From Margaritifera margaritifera (Eukaryota > Mollusca > Bivalvia > Unionida > Margaritiferidae): 64,000 nucleotides of DNA. Position numbers and translations under genes: made by a program. Where the stretch lies: NCBI GenBank assembly GCA_029931535.1, contig JAQPZY010001490.1:248001-312000 (forward strand), written 5' to 3'. Positions 8,790-18,733 of this stretch are shown piece by piece; the stretch's first letter is position 1, and the number at the start of each line of letters is the position of its first letter. The notes under the pieces are model-generated. The model ran no database searches, was not told where the DNA came from, and was given only the letters and a program-made list of their open reading frames with translations.

Positions 8790-11700
8790 CTGTCATGATA
8801 TCACCAATGACCTTGAGATGACTAATAGAGGCTGCATCATTTTTCTTTCTCTGCTCTCTTGTGGCAGCTTTAAAGTCATCAGGAGTGAACTGGTACTTTT
8901 CTTCACATACTATTATTCGCTTCAGTGCAGGAATTTTCCCAAAAGATCTTTCAAAATACTGTTCTGAACAAAGTTTAAATACTGTTTGTAACTCACTAAT
9001 TTGGCTTTGAACTTTACCCCTGCAAATTCTAAAGTAGCTACTTTGATGTTGGTCTATATGCCAGCTGGTATGGCTTTCGCTTTTAAAAAAAACAAGACCA
9101 ACCTCAGCTAATAGTGATAATTCATCATCCCGTACCTGCAGAAGGTCCATATTTGTGTTACCAACAGCACTTTCTGATGCTTTCAGCTGATTGACCAGCA
9201 AGGATATAATACCTCTCTGTATTCCAGTTGCTTTCATTAATTTAGGCTTTGAACAATCTGGTCTCAAAATGGCCTGACAAGCATTCATCTCTGAACTAAG
9301 GCAGTCTATATGTTTCTTCATAGATGTCACCTTTTTGATACACTTCTCTTCTTTCATTTGTCTTTCACTTCTTATAGCTGCTTTGGCCTTAACACGAGTT
9401 CAATTTATGGTGTTTCCTTTCATTTTCTTCACCCTATCAACTAAGGATTTAGGCCCGTCGACATTTTAATGATGGCTTGTCATGCTGTGTATGTCCTAGC
9501 AGGGACTCTTGGCTGATGTATTTTTCGATTAGATAGATGCTAACATTCTTTGTTGTTTCATCCAACACCAATGGTGACAACATCAAGCATTCTTTGGAGT
9601 AAATATTGTATGGTATGATACTAGCTTCCAGCGACAGGCCAATTCTTCGCAGTATAAGAGACATAGTAGGGAGAATATGTTTCAGATCTGTTGTTTTTAT
9701 GGTCAAATCTAAAGGATGTTCCTCTCTGTCTTCCGTTGACTCTCCCAACTTTTCATTAATTTGTGAGTGAATCATCCACTTCCTCTAATTCATCGATCCT
9801 TGGTAAGACAGCATCCATAGTTGATCCTGATCTGAAGCTTTTCAGTACATCTTTACGTTCCATTTCACGTTGGGTGTCCAATGCAAAATTCACAGTGCTG
9901 TGTCTATATGGAGTGGAGAAAAGTGTGTATTTCATATTTCTGTGGAATACACCTGCACTGTAATGGTAGTGCAGAAAATTGGTGCAGTATCTAGCATATG
10001 AAGTTGCTGCATTGAGAAAGGAAAATGGCAAGGATGACTTCACGGCAGACATAAGTAAATGGTAACCATCAGGACCCCCATACGTTCAGCCAGAGCAATG
10101 GCAATAACTTCATCACAATGTTTCATCATTTCGACATGGAGAGCAAATGTGGCATTTATTTCACACACCTTTTGTATGAAACACTGGAATTTATCATCCA
10201 AAAGCTTTCAAAATCTTTCCTAGATCATTTCCAGACGTTTCCATCAGATTCACAATAATCTCAGATTCTTCACAAGGCAGATGCTGTAGAAACCAAAAAA
10301 ACAGAGCTAAGTGGATTGACATGCTGATCCCCCAAAATAAATTCCAGTGGCTGTGTCTATGCTCTCTGCAGAAATCAATTTGGACCATTCCAATTTCTCA
10401 CTGTCATCTACCATGAACTTTAGCAGCAGCAGGAGACCTGCTTCTTTGTAGGCAGCAAAAAGGTTGGTGATTTTTGATTTTCGGAGGTGGAGAAGTGGAG
10501 ATTCTGGGAGAAAACGTATATACTTGCAATTTAGTTTCATAAGATCAGTCAAACTTTTTCCAATCTTATTATCTGGACCCAACAATATTCTTATGTCCCC
10601 CACTGCATATTCTGGTTTTAGGTTTCCACTTTTCAATAGCACATCATCAAGTACTTCCCTGATCTTGTGTATATCATCATCTCTACCGGTAGCTGGTTTT
10701 GGGTGTCTGCATAAAGTTGGATGAGGCCGAAATTGCATAAATCCAAAATAACCAACAAATGCATTGACTGTATTCACCTCATCGTCAGCACCATCCACAT
10801 GTGAGTCAGCAGTGTGATGAAGTAATGTCATTTTTGTCGCTTAGGTGTATCTTCCCACATATCCACACTGCCCTTTATGAAAGATAATGATGCAAAGAAG
10901 TTTCGTGATTGACAACTTATCTTAAAGTTATTTTGGGAGGAATTTGTGCAACAATTGATAATACCTAACTTCCACAAAGACATGAATACCGATTTGGTGC
11001 TGACAATAGGGGGAACATTCAACACAATGTACCAGTTTTATATGGCCAGGGTAGTAAAGATCGGCTTTAGTCAACACTGCAGCCTCTATTGCCTCTTCAT
11101 AGTGGTCCTGGCCTGTGAAAATGTGCACTCCAGCCAGTCTTTCTGCAGCCGACTTTCTTTGCTTGCGTTTGGAAATTACTCTGCTTGACTCAGTCACAAT
11201 TGCATTGTTTAGTCCATGAGCTAATTTTATTTCCTCATAGAACCGCTATTTTTGTTTTACTTCATCTAGATGTAATTGAAATGTCTTCATCTCTGCGACA
11301 AAAATAGTACTCAAAGAGACAAATTGTATTCCATTCCGTTGCAGAAAACTGAGTTCTGTATTCACTATAGAGGCTTGGAATATCTTCTTTGACTCGAAAT
11401 TCTGACAACAGGTGTTCTTCAAGGTATGTAACCTTCAAATTACCATAAGCCACAGTCTTGTATAAATTTAGAATTGTTGTATTACAATCTTTACGTTCTG
11501 TTTGAAAAAAAAAGTTTTGCACAGTTTCTACAATGTTTTTGCAAATGACTCTGTGATATTCATGAGCAAAGCAATAATGTAATATTGCTGATAATGTAAG
11601 ATATGTTTTGTCATCTACTACTTTGTTGGAGTGTTTGTATCCCTGTATTTCTCTCAGAACATTTGCAACACGCAATTCCTTGTCAATGGTCCTAGTATGG

Positions 11701-11801
11701 TTGTCTTTAAGTAGTTTTAAAAAGTCTTCAGATGGAGCGTAGCACACTCCTTCAAAGATAGAAAACTGCAGGTCTTTCAACGAGGATATTTTTACAGACA
11801 T
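8740..11801 (-). pseudogene. Academ-like transposase core (multi-frame)
   Basis: Collinear minus-strand frames at 11262-11801, 10928-11197, 10828-11025, 10307-10831, 10194-10388, 9756-10052, 9449-9775 and 8740-9357. An early piece has a zinc-ligand-like HCVECSPYC. A middle piece contains LHLRKSKITNLFAAYKEAGL. The 9756-10052 piece has SSLPFSFLNAATSYARYCTN and FRSGSTMDAVLPRIDE, a pattern I associate with Academ-type transposases. No single frame spans the protein, and several breaks lack convincing splice sites to my eye, so decay is likely. Expression would run right to left inside the element. Confidence 0.6.
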
Positions 11802-12519
11802 AGTTCAGGAGTACTTTCTGAAAAGAATCATTGAGAGCATTTTGATGTTATTTCTAATAAAATTGTATATGACACTGTCATGCAATCACAATTTATGCAC
11901 ACAAACTGGTTTTATTAATATTTAAGCATCTTATGTTGAGAAAAGTGTAAAAGTGTAAATATGGTTTAAAATAGATATCTTAATTCTATTCAAGAGTTAA
12001 TCAGATACTTTTGATATAAAATACTATACATTTAATCTCTAGCCTCAATACAAATGCACATACGATGCACATGCGATCTTTGATATTTTCTTCCGGTAAA
12101 CTTGAAGACCGTTAATGTATTTGCACCCCTGTACTGCCATATCCAAGTTTCATTTTTGCTCATTTGCAAAGAACTTAGTGATAACTGCAGTTATAATTAG
12201 TGTGAGTTTAGCATCAAGGAGAACTAGAGCAAGTATTATTTTAAGACTGTATGTGAAAATGTGACTAAGAACTGCCTTGTTGACTTAGAAGATTATCTTT
12301 GCATCACAAATTTTGATTTGGCACAACATTTTATTATGATTAATGGCTTAAAAGATCTATGTCAAGTTTTAAATGTTCACCTTTTGTTTCCTTTAAAATT
12401 ATGGACTATGGCCCTTAACTGACTCAAGAAGTTAACATTACATCTTTAATTTTTGTTTTAATGTTACCATGTTGGCATCGGCATGTTTGTCCTCTGAACA
12501 CATTAGAAGTTTGTTTAGG

Positions 12520-12556
<37 letters not shown>

Positions 12557-12682
12557 TCCAGTGCTACAGACATTCCGTGATTTTGTAATTGATAATGTCA
12601 GTAAATATAATTTATTGTACTTCTTTAAGTTTTCGATCTGCATCTTACATGATATCGGATGAATTTTAATCCATTTTCTACG

Positions 12683-12683
<1 letters not shown>

Positions 12684-12756
<73 letters not shown>
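12684..12756. repeat. (TA)n microsatellite
   Basis: Uninterrupted TA dinucleotides over about 73 bases. Confidence 0.95.
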
Positions 12757-12760
<4 letters not shown>

Positions 12761-13169
12761 TAAAGACAATGTGTGATAAAAACATAGTTAATGATAACTA
12801 CTAATGTCCAAATGTTATTATGGTTAAGAAGAGTATCAGATTCAGTTTGACTTTACTATGCCTACCATGTGGAATGTTGTAAAATACACTATATGTAAAT
12901 TATATTTAATAATTTTTAATTACTCTTACAGATTAATTTAAAATTTATGACTCTTTTCTATGATATATACGGAATAAAGAGGCTAGGAATTGTCAAGTGC
13001 TATGCACTGTTATACACATACAATTAAAGAATGTAAAAAGAAAACAGAAAAGTAATAACAATGTACAAATATATATTTTTAAGTATTAAAGGGATATAGA
13101 ATAAGAAATATCTACCTTGCGTAAACTCATGCTTCTTTGTCTTCCGGCATCAGTGTGGAACAAAATAAC

Positions 13170-13270
<101 letters not shown>

Positions 13271-13342
13271 TACACTGAAAATGTGAATGACCAAAACAAT
13301 CATGCTTTATACAGACAATGTATGTACCACCAGCCCAAACAT

Positions 13343-13483
13343 TGGAGGTATCTTATTACAGAACTGGTGGAGAGGAATGTTTAGATTAACAGTACAGTGT
13401 ATTGTATTTGACAAGGTGATGATAACAGAACCTAATTAAGTTGGCTCAGTTTGAGCAGAAAAAGTACCTTTGTCATAGGACTG
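13343..13483 (-). repeat. Right terminal inverted repeat of the Academ-like element
   Basis: Inverse match of 5904-6045, ending in GTCATAGGACTG. A diverged partial copy of this end also occurs alone at 29238-29306. Confidence 0.9.
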
Positions 13484-13487
13484 TATC
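13484..13487. repeat. Right target-site duplication (TATC)
   Basis: Repeats the TATC at 5900-5903. What follows (GTTACCTGTGAAAAAC) aligns with copy 2 directly after its single TATC. Confidence 0.9.
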
Positions 13488-13511
13488 GTTACCTGTGAAA
13501 AACAAAGAAAA

Positions 13512-14015
13512 ATGGATACCTGGGAATTTCATTACCTGTTGACTCGCAGTTCGTACACTTCTTCTTGGAATCCTGTGGTGTGTACTAAAGATGAACTTCC
13601 CCATCGCAAACCCAAAGACGTTCATGCCTATGTCATCAATACCGACGACAGTCATCGACCAGGAACCCATTGGATGGCCGTGTACTTTCCCAACGATCAC
13701 AGCGTGGAATATTTTGATTCTTATGGATTACCTCCTTTGGAAGACGATAGCATTGACCTTATGAGAAGAAATGCAGTTTCCACTCGATTCCATAATGTCA
13801 GATTACAAGGATCGGATTCTATAGTGTGTGGACAATATAGTGTACATTTTCTTCATCAACGCAGTCTCGGATATTCCTTAGAACATTTAGTGACTTGTTT
13901 TGATAGGGAGTATGCTCGAAACGATGCTAAAGTAGAAAGCTGGTTTTGTGAACATTATGGTTATCTCTTGTCTTTAGATCAGAAACGTAGTGTGCATCGA
14001 GAAAAAATGATGTAG
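13512..14015 (+). CDS. Adenain-type cysteine protease (copy 1)
   Basis: ATG 13512 gives 167 codons. The catalytic set of the adenovirus/Polinton maturation protease is visible: His53 in GTHWMAVYF, Asp69 in VEYFDSYGLP, Gln99 in LQGSDS and Cys106 in VCGQYSVHF. The 7-residue spacing from Gln to Cys equals that in adenain. It would cleave capsid precursors. The core is intact, but an A-run at about 14004-14009 shifts the frame and replaces the tail. A Cys-Gln-Pro-Cys motif that copy 2 retains is readable in another frame just downstream (about 14050). Pre-insertion distance to the preceding gene was about 20 bases. Confidence 0.88.
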   Translation: MDTWEFHYLLTRSSYTSSWNPVVCTKDELPHRKPKDVHAYVINTDDSHRPGTHWMAVYFPNDHSVEYFDSYGLPPLEDDSIDLMRRNAVSTRFHNVRLQGSDSIVCGQYSVHFLHQRSLGYSLEHLVTCFDREYARNDAKVESWFCEHYGYLLSLDQKRSVHREKMM

Positions 14016-14268
14016 AACAGTGGAAGTCGAGTATGACTACCCAACGTTGTCAACCTTGTAAATACGTTCATGTTTAATCTTGTTGGTTGGTTGCTTGCAT
14101 TTTTATGTTAGAGAAGCTTCTTCTTATGTATTAAAAAATGTTTATTTTTGAACAAAATGGTGTTGTGTTGTTTATTTGTTTGCAAAATGAAATGAATATG
14201 CCCTATCTCTCTTTCTATCGACCTGAGGTCAATACTCTTTCCCCATTTTCTCCAATATCGATCTTAGA

Positions 14269-14309
14269 CATGTTTTCCATCACGTCCGCGCTTCCAGCAT
14301 ATAAAGCGG
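14269..14309 (+). promoter_or_regulatory. Right-end promoter module 1
   Basis: A 41-base block made of TGTTTTCCATCACGTCC, then GCTTCCAGCATATAAAGCGG. The TATA box is at 14300-14306, and a TCAGTC initiator-like sequence follows at 14323. The same block recurs at 15407-15450, 16114-16156 and, in copy 2, 45057-45104. Conservation of both the CACGTC element and the TATA box suggests a real core promoter with an upstream factor site. Confidence 0.75.
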
Positions 14310-14361
14310 TGATTTGGCCTGTTCAGTCACTATCGTTGACTCTCAAGATCTCAACAACAAC

Positions 14362-14757
14362 ATGGCAGCCAAGATTAGTAAACTGAACGAAGCACTAGTG
14401 AACATACAGCGGGTGAGACATAACCTGATTGGAAAGAACCCTGAGAAGAAGACGATGATCTTTTTGCAAATGGCGCAAGATCTGGTGGAAGAAGTTTTGC
14501 GAGAAGAAATCATCAGGGACATAACGGAATGGGAGGAGAGACAAGGAGTGCAGAAGCAGCAAAGACAACAACAACAACAAGAAAAACAACAGCTCCAACT
14601 CTTGCAGCAGCTGAAACCAGCAGACGGAGAAGTCACCTGTAAGATGGATTGTGATGAGTTTGCCTTCTCTTTCACCAGAAAGAGACCTTGTCCTGCAGCT
14701 GTGAGACCAGTGGCGAAACGTGGTCGCCCTGCTTCTTCTACTGCTACTAGAAGTTAA
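14362..14757 (+). CDS. Gln-rich, AT-hook-like small protein with histone-type 3' end
   Basis: ATG 14362 lies 62 bases after the TATA box and is the first ATG in the frame, giving 131 residues. The N-terminal part is helical (EALVNIQRVRHNLIG, MAQDLVEEVLREEI), then a Gln-rich stretch, an acidic CDEFAF segment, and a basic end with RKRP and KRGRPASS, which resembles an AT-hook or nuclear signal. A histone-type stem-loop follows the stop by 17 bases, and no AATAAA lies between. A related but broken ORF lies at 15487-15714. I do not recognise the family. A DNA-binding or chromatin role is only a guess from the basic tail. Confidence 0.65.
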   Translation: MAAKISKLNEALVNIQRVRHNLIGKNPEKKTMIFLQMAQDLVEEVLREEIIRDITEWEERQGVQKQQRQQQQQEKQQLQLLQQLKPADGEVTCKMDCDEFAFSFTRKRPCPAAVRPVAKRGRPASSTATRS

Positions 14758-14774
14758 ACACAACTTCTTACCCC

Positions 14775-14798
14775 AACGGCCCTTTTCAGGGCCACCCA
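14775..14798 (+). terminator. Histone-type mRNA 3' stem-loop (1)
   Basis: GGCCCTTTTCAGGGCC with AAC before it and ACCCA after it matches the metazoan replication-dependent histone stem-loop: 6-bp stem, TTTC loop and flanking A/C. A purine-rich AGAAAAGA 8 bases downstream (14806-14813) fits the U7 snRNA-binding element. In histone genes this pair directs cleavage without polyadenylation and couples mRNA level to S phase. Confidence 0.85.
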
Positions 14799-14934
14799 GA
14801 TCTCTAGAAAAGATAACCACTCTCAGATTGCCTAAAAACAAAATATTTTGGTGTATGTTTGTGTGTTTGTCTTTTGTCTTTTTCCCACTCCAAAAAAAAT
14901 CCCATTCCCTTGTATGTGTCTGATGTGTGTTTGT

Positions 14935-15256
14935 ATAGAGTGTGTTTGTGGTTTGTGTTTGTGGTTTTATTTTTTAAATAAAAAAATAAAATAAAAAAAG
15001 GGTTGTGTGGTGTGTGTTTGTGTTTGATAAAAAATAAAACAATTTAAAAAAGGGTTGTATGGTGTGTGTTTGTGTTTGATAAAAATTTAAAAAAATTTAA
15101 AAAGGGTTGTGTGGTGTGTGTTTGTGTTTAATAAAAAATAAAAAAATTTAAAAAAGGGTTGTGTGGTGTGTGTTTGTGTTTGATAAAAAATAAGAATAAA
15201 AGATTTTGTATGTAGGGTGTGCTTGTGTTTGATAAAAATATAAAAAAATTAAAAAG
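14935..15256. repeat. GT-rich / A-rich minisatellite
   Basis: About five copies of a unit near 50-58 bases, GGGTTGTGTGGTGTGTG followed by a TTTGTGTTTGATAAAA part and an A-rich end. A further diverged unit lies at 15985-16040, in the same place after the second gene module, so the minisatellite belongs to the duplicated module. Confidence 0.85.
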
Positions 15257-15346
15257 TATTTTCTATTAGATCACCGTTCTGGGTCTGTGTTTTTTTTTTT
15301 TTTTTTTGGTAGGGGTGGTGGAGTGCAGAATCCGCGAAGCATAGAA

Positions 15347-15368
15347 TGACGTCATCATAATGACGTCA
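15347..15368. promoter_or_regulatory. Pair of perfect CRE sites (TGACGTCA)
   Basis: TGACGTCA occurs at 15347-15354 and again at 15361-15368, separated by 6 bases, about 40 bases upstream of promoter module 2. This is the palindromic binding site of CREB/ATF factors. Perfect paired copies are unlikely by chance in this AT-rich sequence and suggest host-factor control of the right-end genes. Confidence 0.7.
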
Positions 15369-15406
15369 GACGCAGGTAGTGTGGGTGATGTTTTTTTAGG
15401 TGTGAG

Positions 15407-15450
15407 GGATGTTTTCCTTCACGTCCATGCTTCCAGCATATAAAGCGACG
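15407..15450 (+). promoter_or_regulatory. Right-end promoter module 2
   Basis: Near-identical to module 1: GATGTTTTCCTTCACGTCC, then GCTTCCAGCATATAAAGCG. The TATA box is at about 15439-15445. It stands in front of the ORF at 15487. Confidence 0.75.
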
Positions 15451-15486
15451 CCTTCCATCTGTCGAGCTACCCCGTTGATTCATCAA

Positions 15487-15714
15487 GATGAACAAGAGCG
15501 AAAAAGTCAGACAGATCAGAGTATTTTTAGAGTTGGCGTGGCACCTCCTACAGGAGTTGGAGTAGATGGAGGAGAGGGAGGAGGAGGAGAGGGAGAAGAC
15601 AGAGCCCATCAGACCTCATTGGATGCTGACGGAGGACTGGGAAACTGAAGCTACCCATCCTCCGTCGGCCTTCCCCATCATCTCTAACAAACACCACCGA
15701 CGCAGTCAAGCTAG
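15487..15714 (+). pseudogene. Second right-end small gene, one in-frame stop
   Basis: ATG 15487 follows the TATA box by 48 bases. The N-terminal IRVFLELAWHLLQELE resembles IFLQMAQDLVEEVLR of the 14362 gene, so the two are probably paralogues. A TAG ends the first 25 codons. The frame then stays open through a Glu-rich acidic stretch and a His/Arg-rich end to the TAG at 15712-15714. Either a pseudogene or a gene with stop read-through; I see nothing that favours read-through. A histone-type stem-loop follows at 15801. Confidence 0.45.
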
Positions 15715-15800
15715 ATAGAGTGGAATCTGTGCAGCGTGTAGGGCTCGACCAGGGAGGTGCCCGCATCTCTGGGTGCACAAAAAAACACAAAAAAAAAAAC

Positions 15801-15824
15801 AACGGCCCTTTTCAGGGCCACCCA
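15801..15824 (+). terminator. Histone-type mRNA 3' stem-loop (2)
   Basis: GGCCCTTTTCAGGGCC with the same AAC and ACCCA flanks as the first copy. CAAGAAATGA lies 6 bases downstream, close to the purine-rich U7 target (CAAGAAAGA type). It is about 87 bases after the module 2 ORF. Confidence 0.85.
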
Positions 15825-16113
15825 TTTTCCAAGAAATGATAAAATCTTATTTGCAAAATATATATGTGTTTGCAGGTTGAGTGTTTGTGTGTTTGTCTTT
15901 TCCCACTCCAAACAAATCTCATTCCCTTGTATGTGTGTTTGTATTGAGTGTGTGTTTGGTGTACGTATTTTTTTTTTTAAAAAAGGGTTGTTTGGTGTAT
16001 GTGTTTTATAAAAATAAAAAATAAAAATTATAAAAAATACTTTCTCTTAGGTCCGCGTACTGAATCTGTGTTTTTTAGGTGTGATAAGATTTTGTATGTA
16101 TGTTTTTGGGGAA

Positions 16114-16156
16114 GGGATGTTTTCCTTCACGTCCGTGCTTCCAGCATATAAAGCGG
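16114..16156 (+). promoter_or_regulatory. Right-end promoter module 3
   Basis: Third copy of the block: GGATGTTTTCCTTCACGTCC, then GTGCTTCCAGCATATAAAGC. The TATA box is at 16147-16153. It leads straight into the first CAGTCGCACCAT junction at 16166, where the direct-repeat array begins. Confidence 0.75.
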
Positions 16157-16175
16157 CGCCTTCCGCAGTCGCACC

Positions 16176-16427
16176 ATGGATGAAGGGGAGGGGGTCACCT
16201 GTGATTAGGAATCGGGCTGCCACGTGCGAGTAATGACCAGCCTGCTACTGCTACTACAGGAAGACAGAGGCATACTTGCATATACGTGGCAGCATGGCAC
16301 AGCAGTGACCAACCTACCCCCACCACCAAAGCACCACCATTTAGTGAGCCGTAACCGAGTCGAGGAGTACAAAGGACTGTCCAACGACCTCCAGAAGTAC
16401 CCCGACGCAGCAGGTGTAGCCTGCTAA
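16176..16427 (+). pseudogene. ORF after promoter module 3, one in-frame stop
   Basis: ATG 16176 overlaps the CAGTCGCACCAT junction. The frame has a TAG at 16206-16208 and then stays open to 16427, with a Leu-rich stretch and a Pro/His-rich stretch. Related sequence lies at 17535-17870 in the next array unit, also interrupted. I recognise no domain. Confidence 0.3.
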
Positions 16428-16615
16428 GTCAGAGCTGATTGGAAGAAGGAGCAGGGAGGACGCTGAGCGCCCACCAGAGATAGGCGATACCAACAGCCCT
16501 TCTTCAGACGATTTGCTGTCGACAGCCAGAATCGAACCAGCCTGCTGTCAGAAGAGAGAGGGGGGGGGGAGCCGGAGAGCAGACCGAATATGGAGAGGCT
16601 CTCCCCACCAAGCAG

Positions 16616-17463
16616 ACTGGTCAAAATTGCCTGACTGTTATAGGGTTTTCCTTTCGAATTTTTGAAAACCCTTTTTGATTATACTCTTTATATCACAAAT
16701 TTGATCTATTTTGAACCACCGTCAAAAATATAATCTCTAAATTATTATCTGTGCGTGATACAAAAATGATATGAGTAACTTGCACTCGTTTATTGGTATT
16801 ATTTTTTGGACAAAATATATACACTATGTACGCAAAATTCAAAATTATATGGAATTAAATAAACAAAGTTGGAAACTCGAAAGAATTGTCATAATTAAAT
16901 ATGTGGTTTACACATTATTGGTATTAGGAACAGCCCGACTTAGCTAACTGGGCAGAATTTGATCATGTACGTTCCTGGCGTTTCAGTTCTCCGTCACGCT
17001 TTGCGCCTTCGCTTGCCTAGTCCGTGCTGCCTGCCACTCCAGACTGAACCATTGAAGCAATTCTGTAAGTGCGATATCGCACACCTGTATACCTGTAAAC
17101 ATTGTGATTCTAGTCCATGTACAGGTATAAACACACACCCCAATATCATGCCGTCAGTGTACCCCCGTTTGTGGGGAAACCATGCATTGATGGTGGGGTG
17201 TGTTAATTGTACACACCCTCCAATAGCGCGCATTCAATTAACCCCCTTAATTGTGGGCAACCATGCTGCGCTGGAGGGGTGTACTAAATCAGTAAAGTGT
17301 CAGGTGTGTTGCAAACTGACAACACACCTGACCATAATCTTAGTGTGCTCAGCACACATTGAACCCCCCTATGAGTTCTTCGCACGCTGTGGGGGTAAAT
17401 AGTCGTACATGCCCGAATGGGCGAAAACGAATTTAATTCAAGAAACAACAACAGTCGCACCAT
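16616..17463 (+). repeat. Array conserved part A
   Basis: Contains a hairpin near 16641 (GGGTTTTCCT with GAAAACCC), a CAGCCCGAC segment, and near its end two adjacent hairpin modules built on a CACCCC...GGGGTG stem (about 17129-17208 and 17209-17283). A 13-bp-arm hairpin follows at 17299-17332. Copies B and C have only one CACCCC-type module, so A carries a local duplication. Confidence 0.7.
17299..17332. other. Conserved hairpin, copy A form
   Basis: GTCAGGTGTGTTG and CAACACACCTGAC form 13-bp arms around an 8-base loop. In copies B (18548-18576) and C (20590-20618) the outer part reads GACAGG with CCTGTC, so the second base pair is T-A here and A-T there. This is a paired change that keeps the stem. 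It supports selection for structure in RNA or single-stranded DNA. Confidence 0.7.
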
Positions 17464-17911
17464 ACATTCAGTCAGGAGCCAGCCGTCGAACGAGTAACAT
17501 TTTACGAGTTCAACACCACGCCGCACCTTGCTGTTGGATGAGTAGGGGAGGGGGCCACCTGTGAGTCTACAGGCTGCCTCGTGTGCTCGTATGACCAACC
17601 TACTACTTGATGATAATTCCAAGGAAGTCAGGGGCGTACCTGCATGTATGTGTATATATATAAATACACATATACGAGGCAGAACGACACAGAGAAGACC
17701 GATCTACCCCGCCACCATGAAGTTGAGGAGTACCAACGAGTGGCCCCGGTGATAACATAGAACACAGGTGGTTTTCCATCGGGAAGTACCCCGACACAGC
17801 GAGGTGATGACCGGATGCAGTAAGCTGAGACTGCTGCATATGACGACTGGGGAAGTCAGCCTGCCCGAGGAGGGAAACTGGGTGCTCGAGTTCGCCGTCC
17901 TCTTCGCCGAA
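17464..17911 (+). other. Internal part of array unit 2, no intact gene
   Basis: Similar to 16178-16615 (shared GGGGAGGGGG, CACCTGTGA, GACCAACCTACT and AAGTACCCCGAC segments) but with different indels. Contains a short TA-rich palindrome near 17650-17675. Frames are short and broken. Confidence 0.5.
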
Positions 17912-18679
17912 GACTGATCAAAATTGCCTGACTGTATGGGGTTTTCCTTTCGAATTTTTGAAAACCCCTTTTGATAAGACTCTTTATATCAAATATTTGA
18001 TCCATTTTCAACAACCGTCAAAAATACAATCTCTAATTTATTAATATGTGCTTGATACAAAAATGATATGAATAACTTTACTCGTTTATTGGTAAAATCA
18101 TTTTGGAACAAATATGTACACTATGTACGCAAAATTCAAAATTACATGGAATTAAATAAATACAATTTGAAACTTGAAAGAATTGTCATAATTAAACATG
18201 TGGTTAACACATTATTGGTATTAGGGACAGCCCGACTTAGCTATCTGGGCAAAATTTGATCATGTACGTTCCTGGCGTTTCAGTTCTCCGTCACGCTTTG
18301 CGCCTTCGCTTGCCTAGTCCGTGCTGCCTGCCACTCCAGACTGAACCCTTGAAACAATTCCGTAAGTGCGCTTGCGCACACCTGTATACCTGCAAACATT
18401 GTGGTTCTAGTCCTATGTACAGGTATAAATCAAAATTAAAATATACACATCCTCCAATATCGCGCCTTCAATGAACCCCCTTAATTGTGGGGAAACCATG
18501 CTGCGATGGAGGGGTGTATATAGAAGAGTTTCTATACGCTTTGATGTGACAGGTGTGTTGTTACAACACACCTGTCCCTAATTTAAGTGTGCTTCGCACG
18601 CTGTTGTGGTAAATAGTCGTATATGCCCGAATGGGCGAAAACGACTTTAATTCAAGAACAACAACAACAGTCGCACCAT
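17912..18679 (+). repeat. Array conserved part B
   Basis: Closely matches part A in its first half and part C in its second half. The CACCCC-type module occurs once (about 18450-18520). In its stem TCGC pairs with GCGA where copy A has GCGC with GCGC. The mosaic pattern of similarity suggests recombination or gene conversion among the units. Confidence 0.7.
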
Positions 18680-18733
18680 CATTCAGTTTACAGCGAACAT
18701 AGGAGTATCGAGTCATAGAAAATATCGCTAGAG

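Noticed and set aside
14775..14798. Rho-independent bacterial terminator
   Set aside because: The stem and T-run pattern superficially fits, but the sequence, loop and flanks are those of the metazoan histone stem-loop and the context is eukaryotic.
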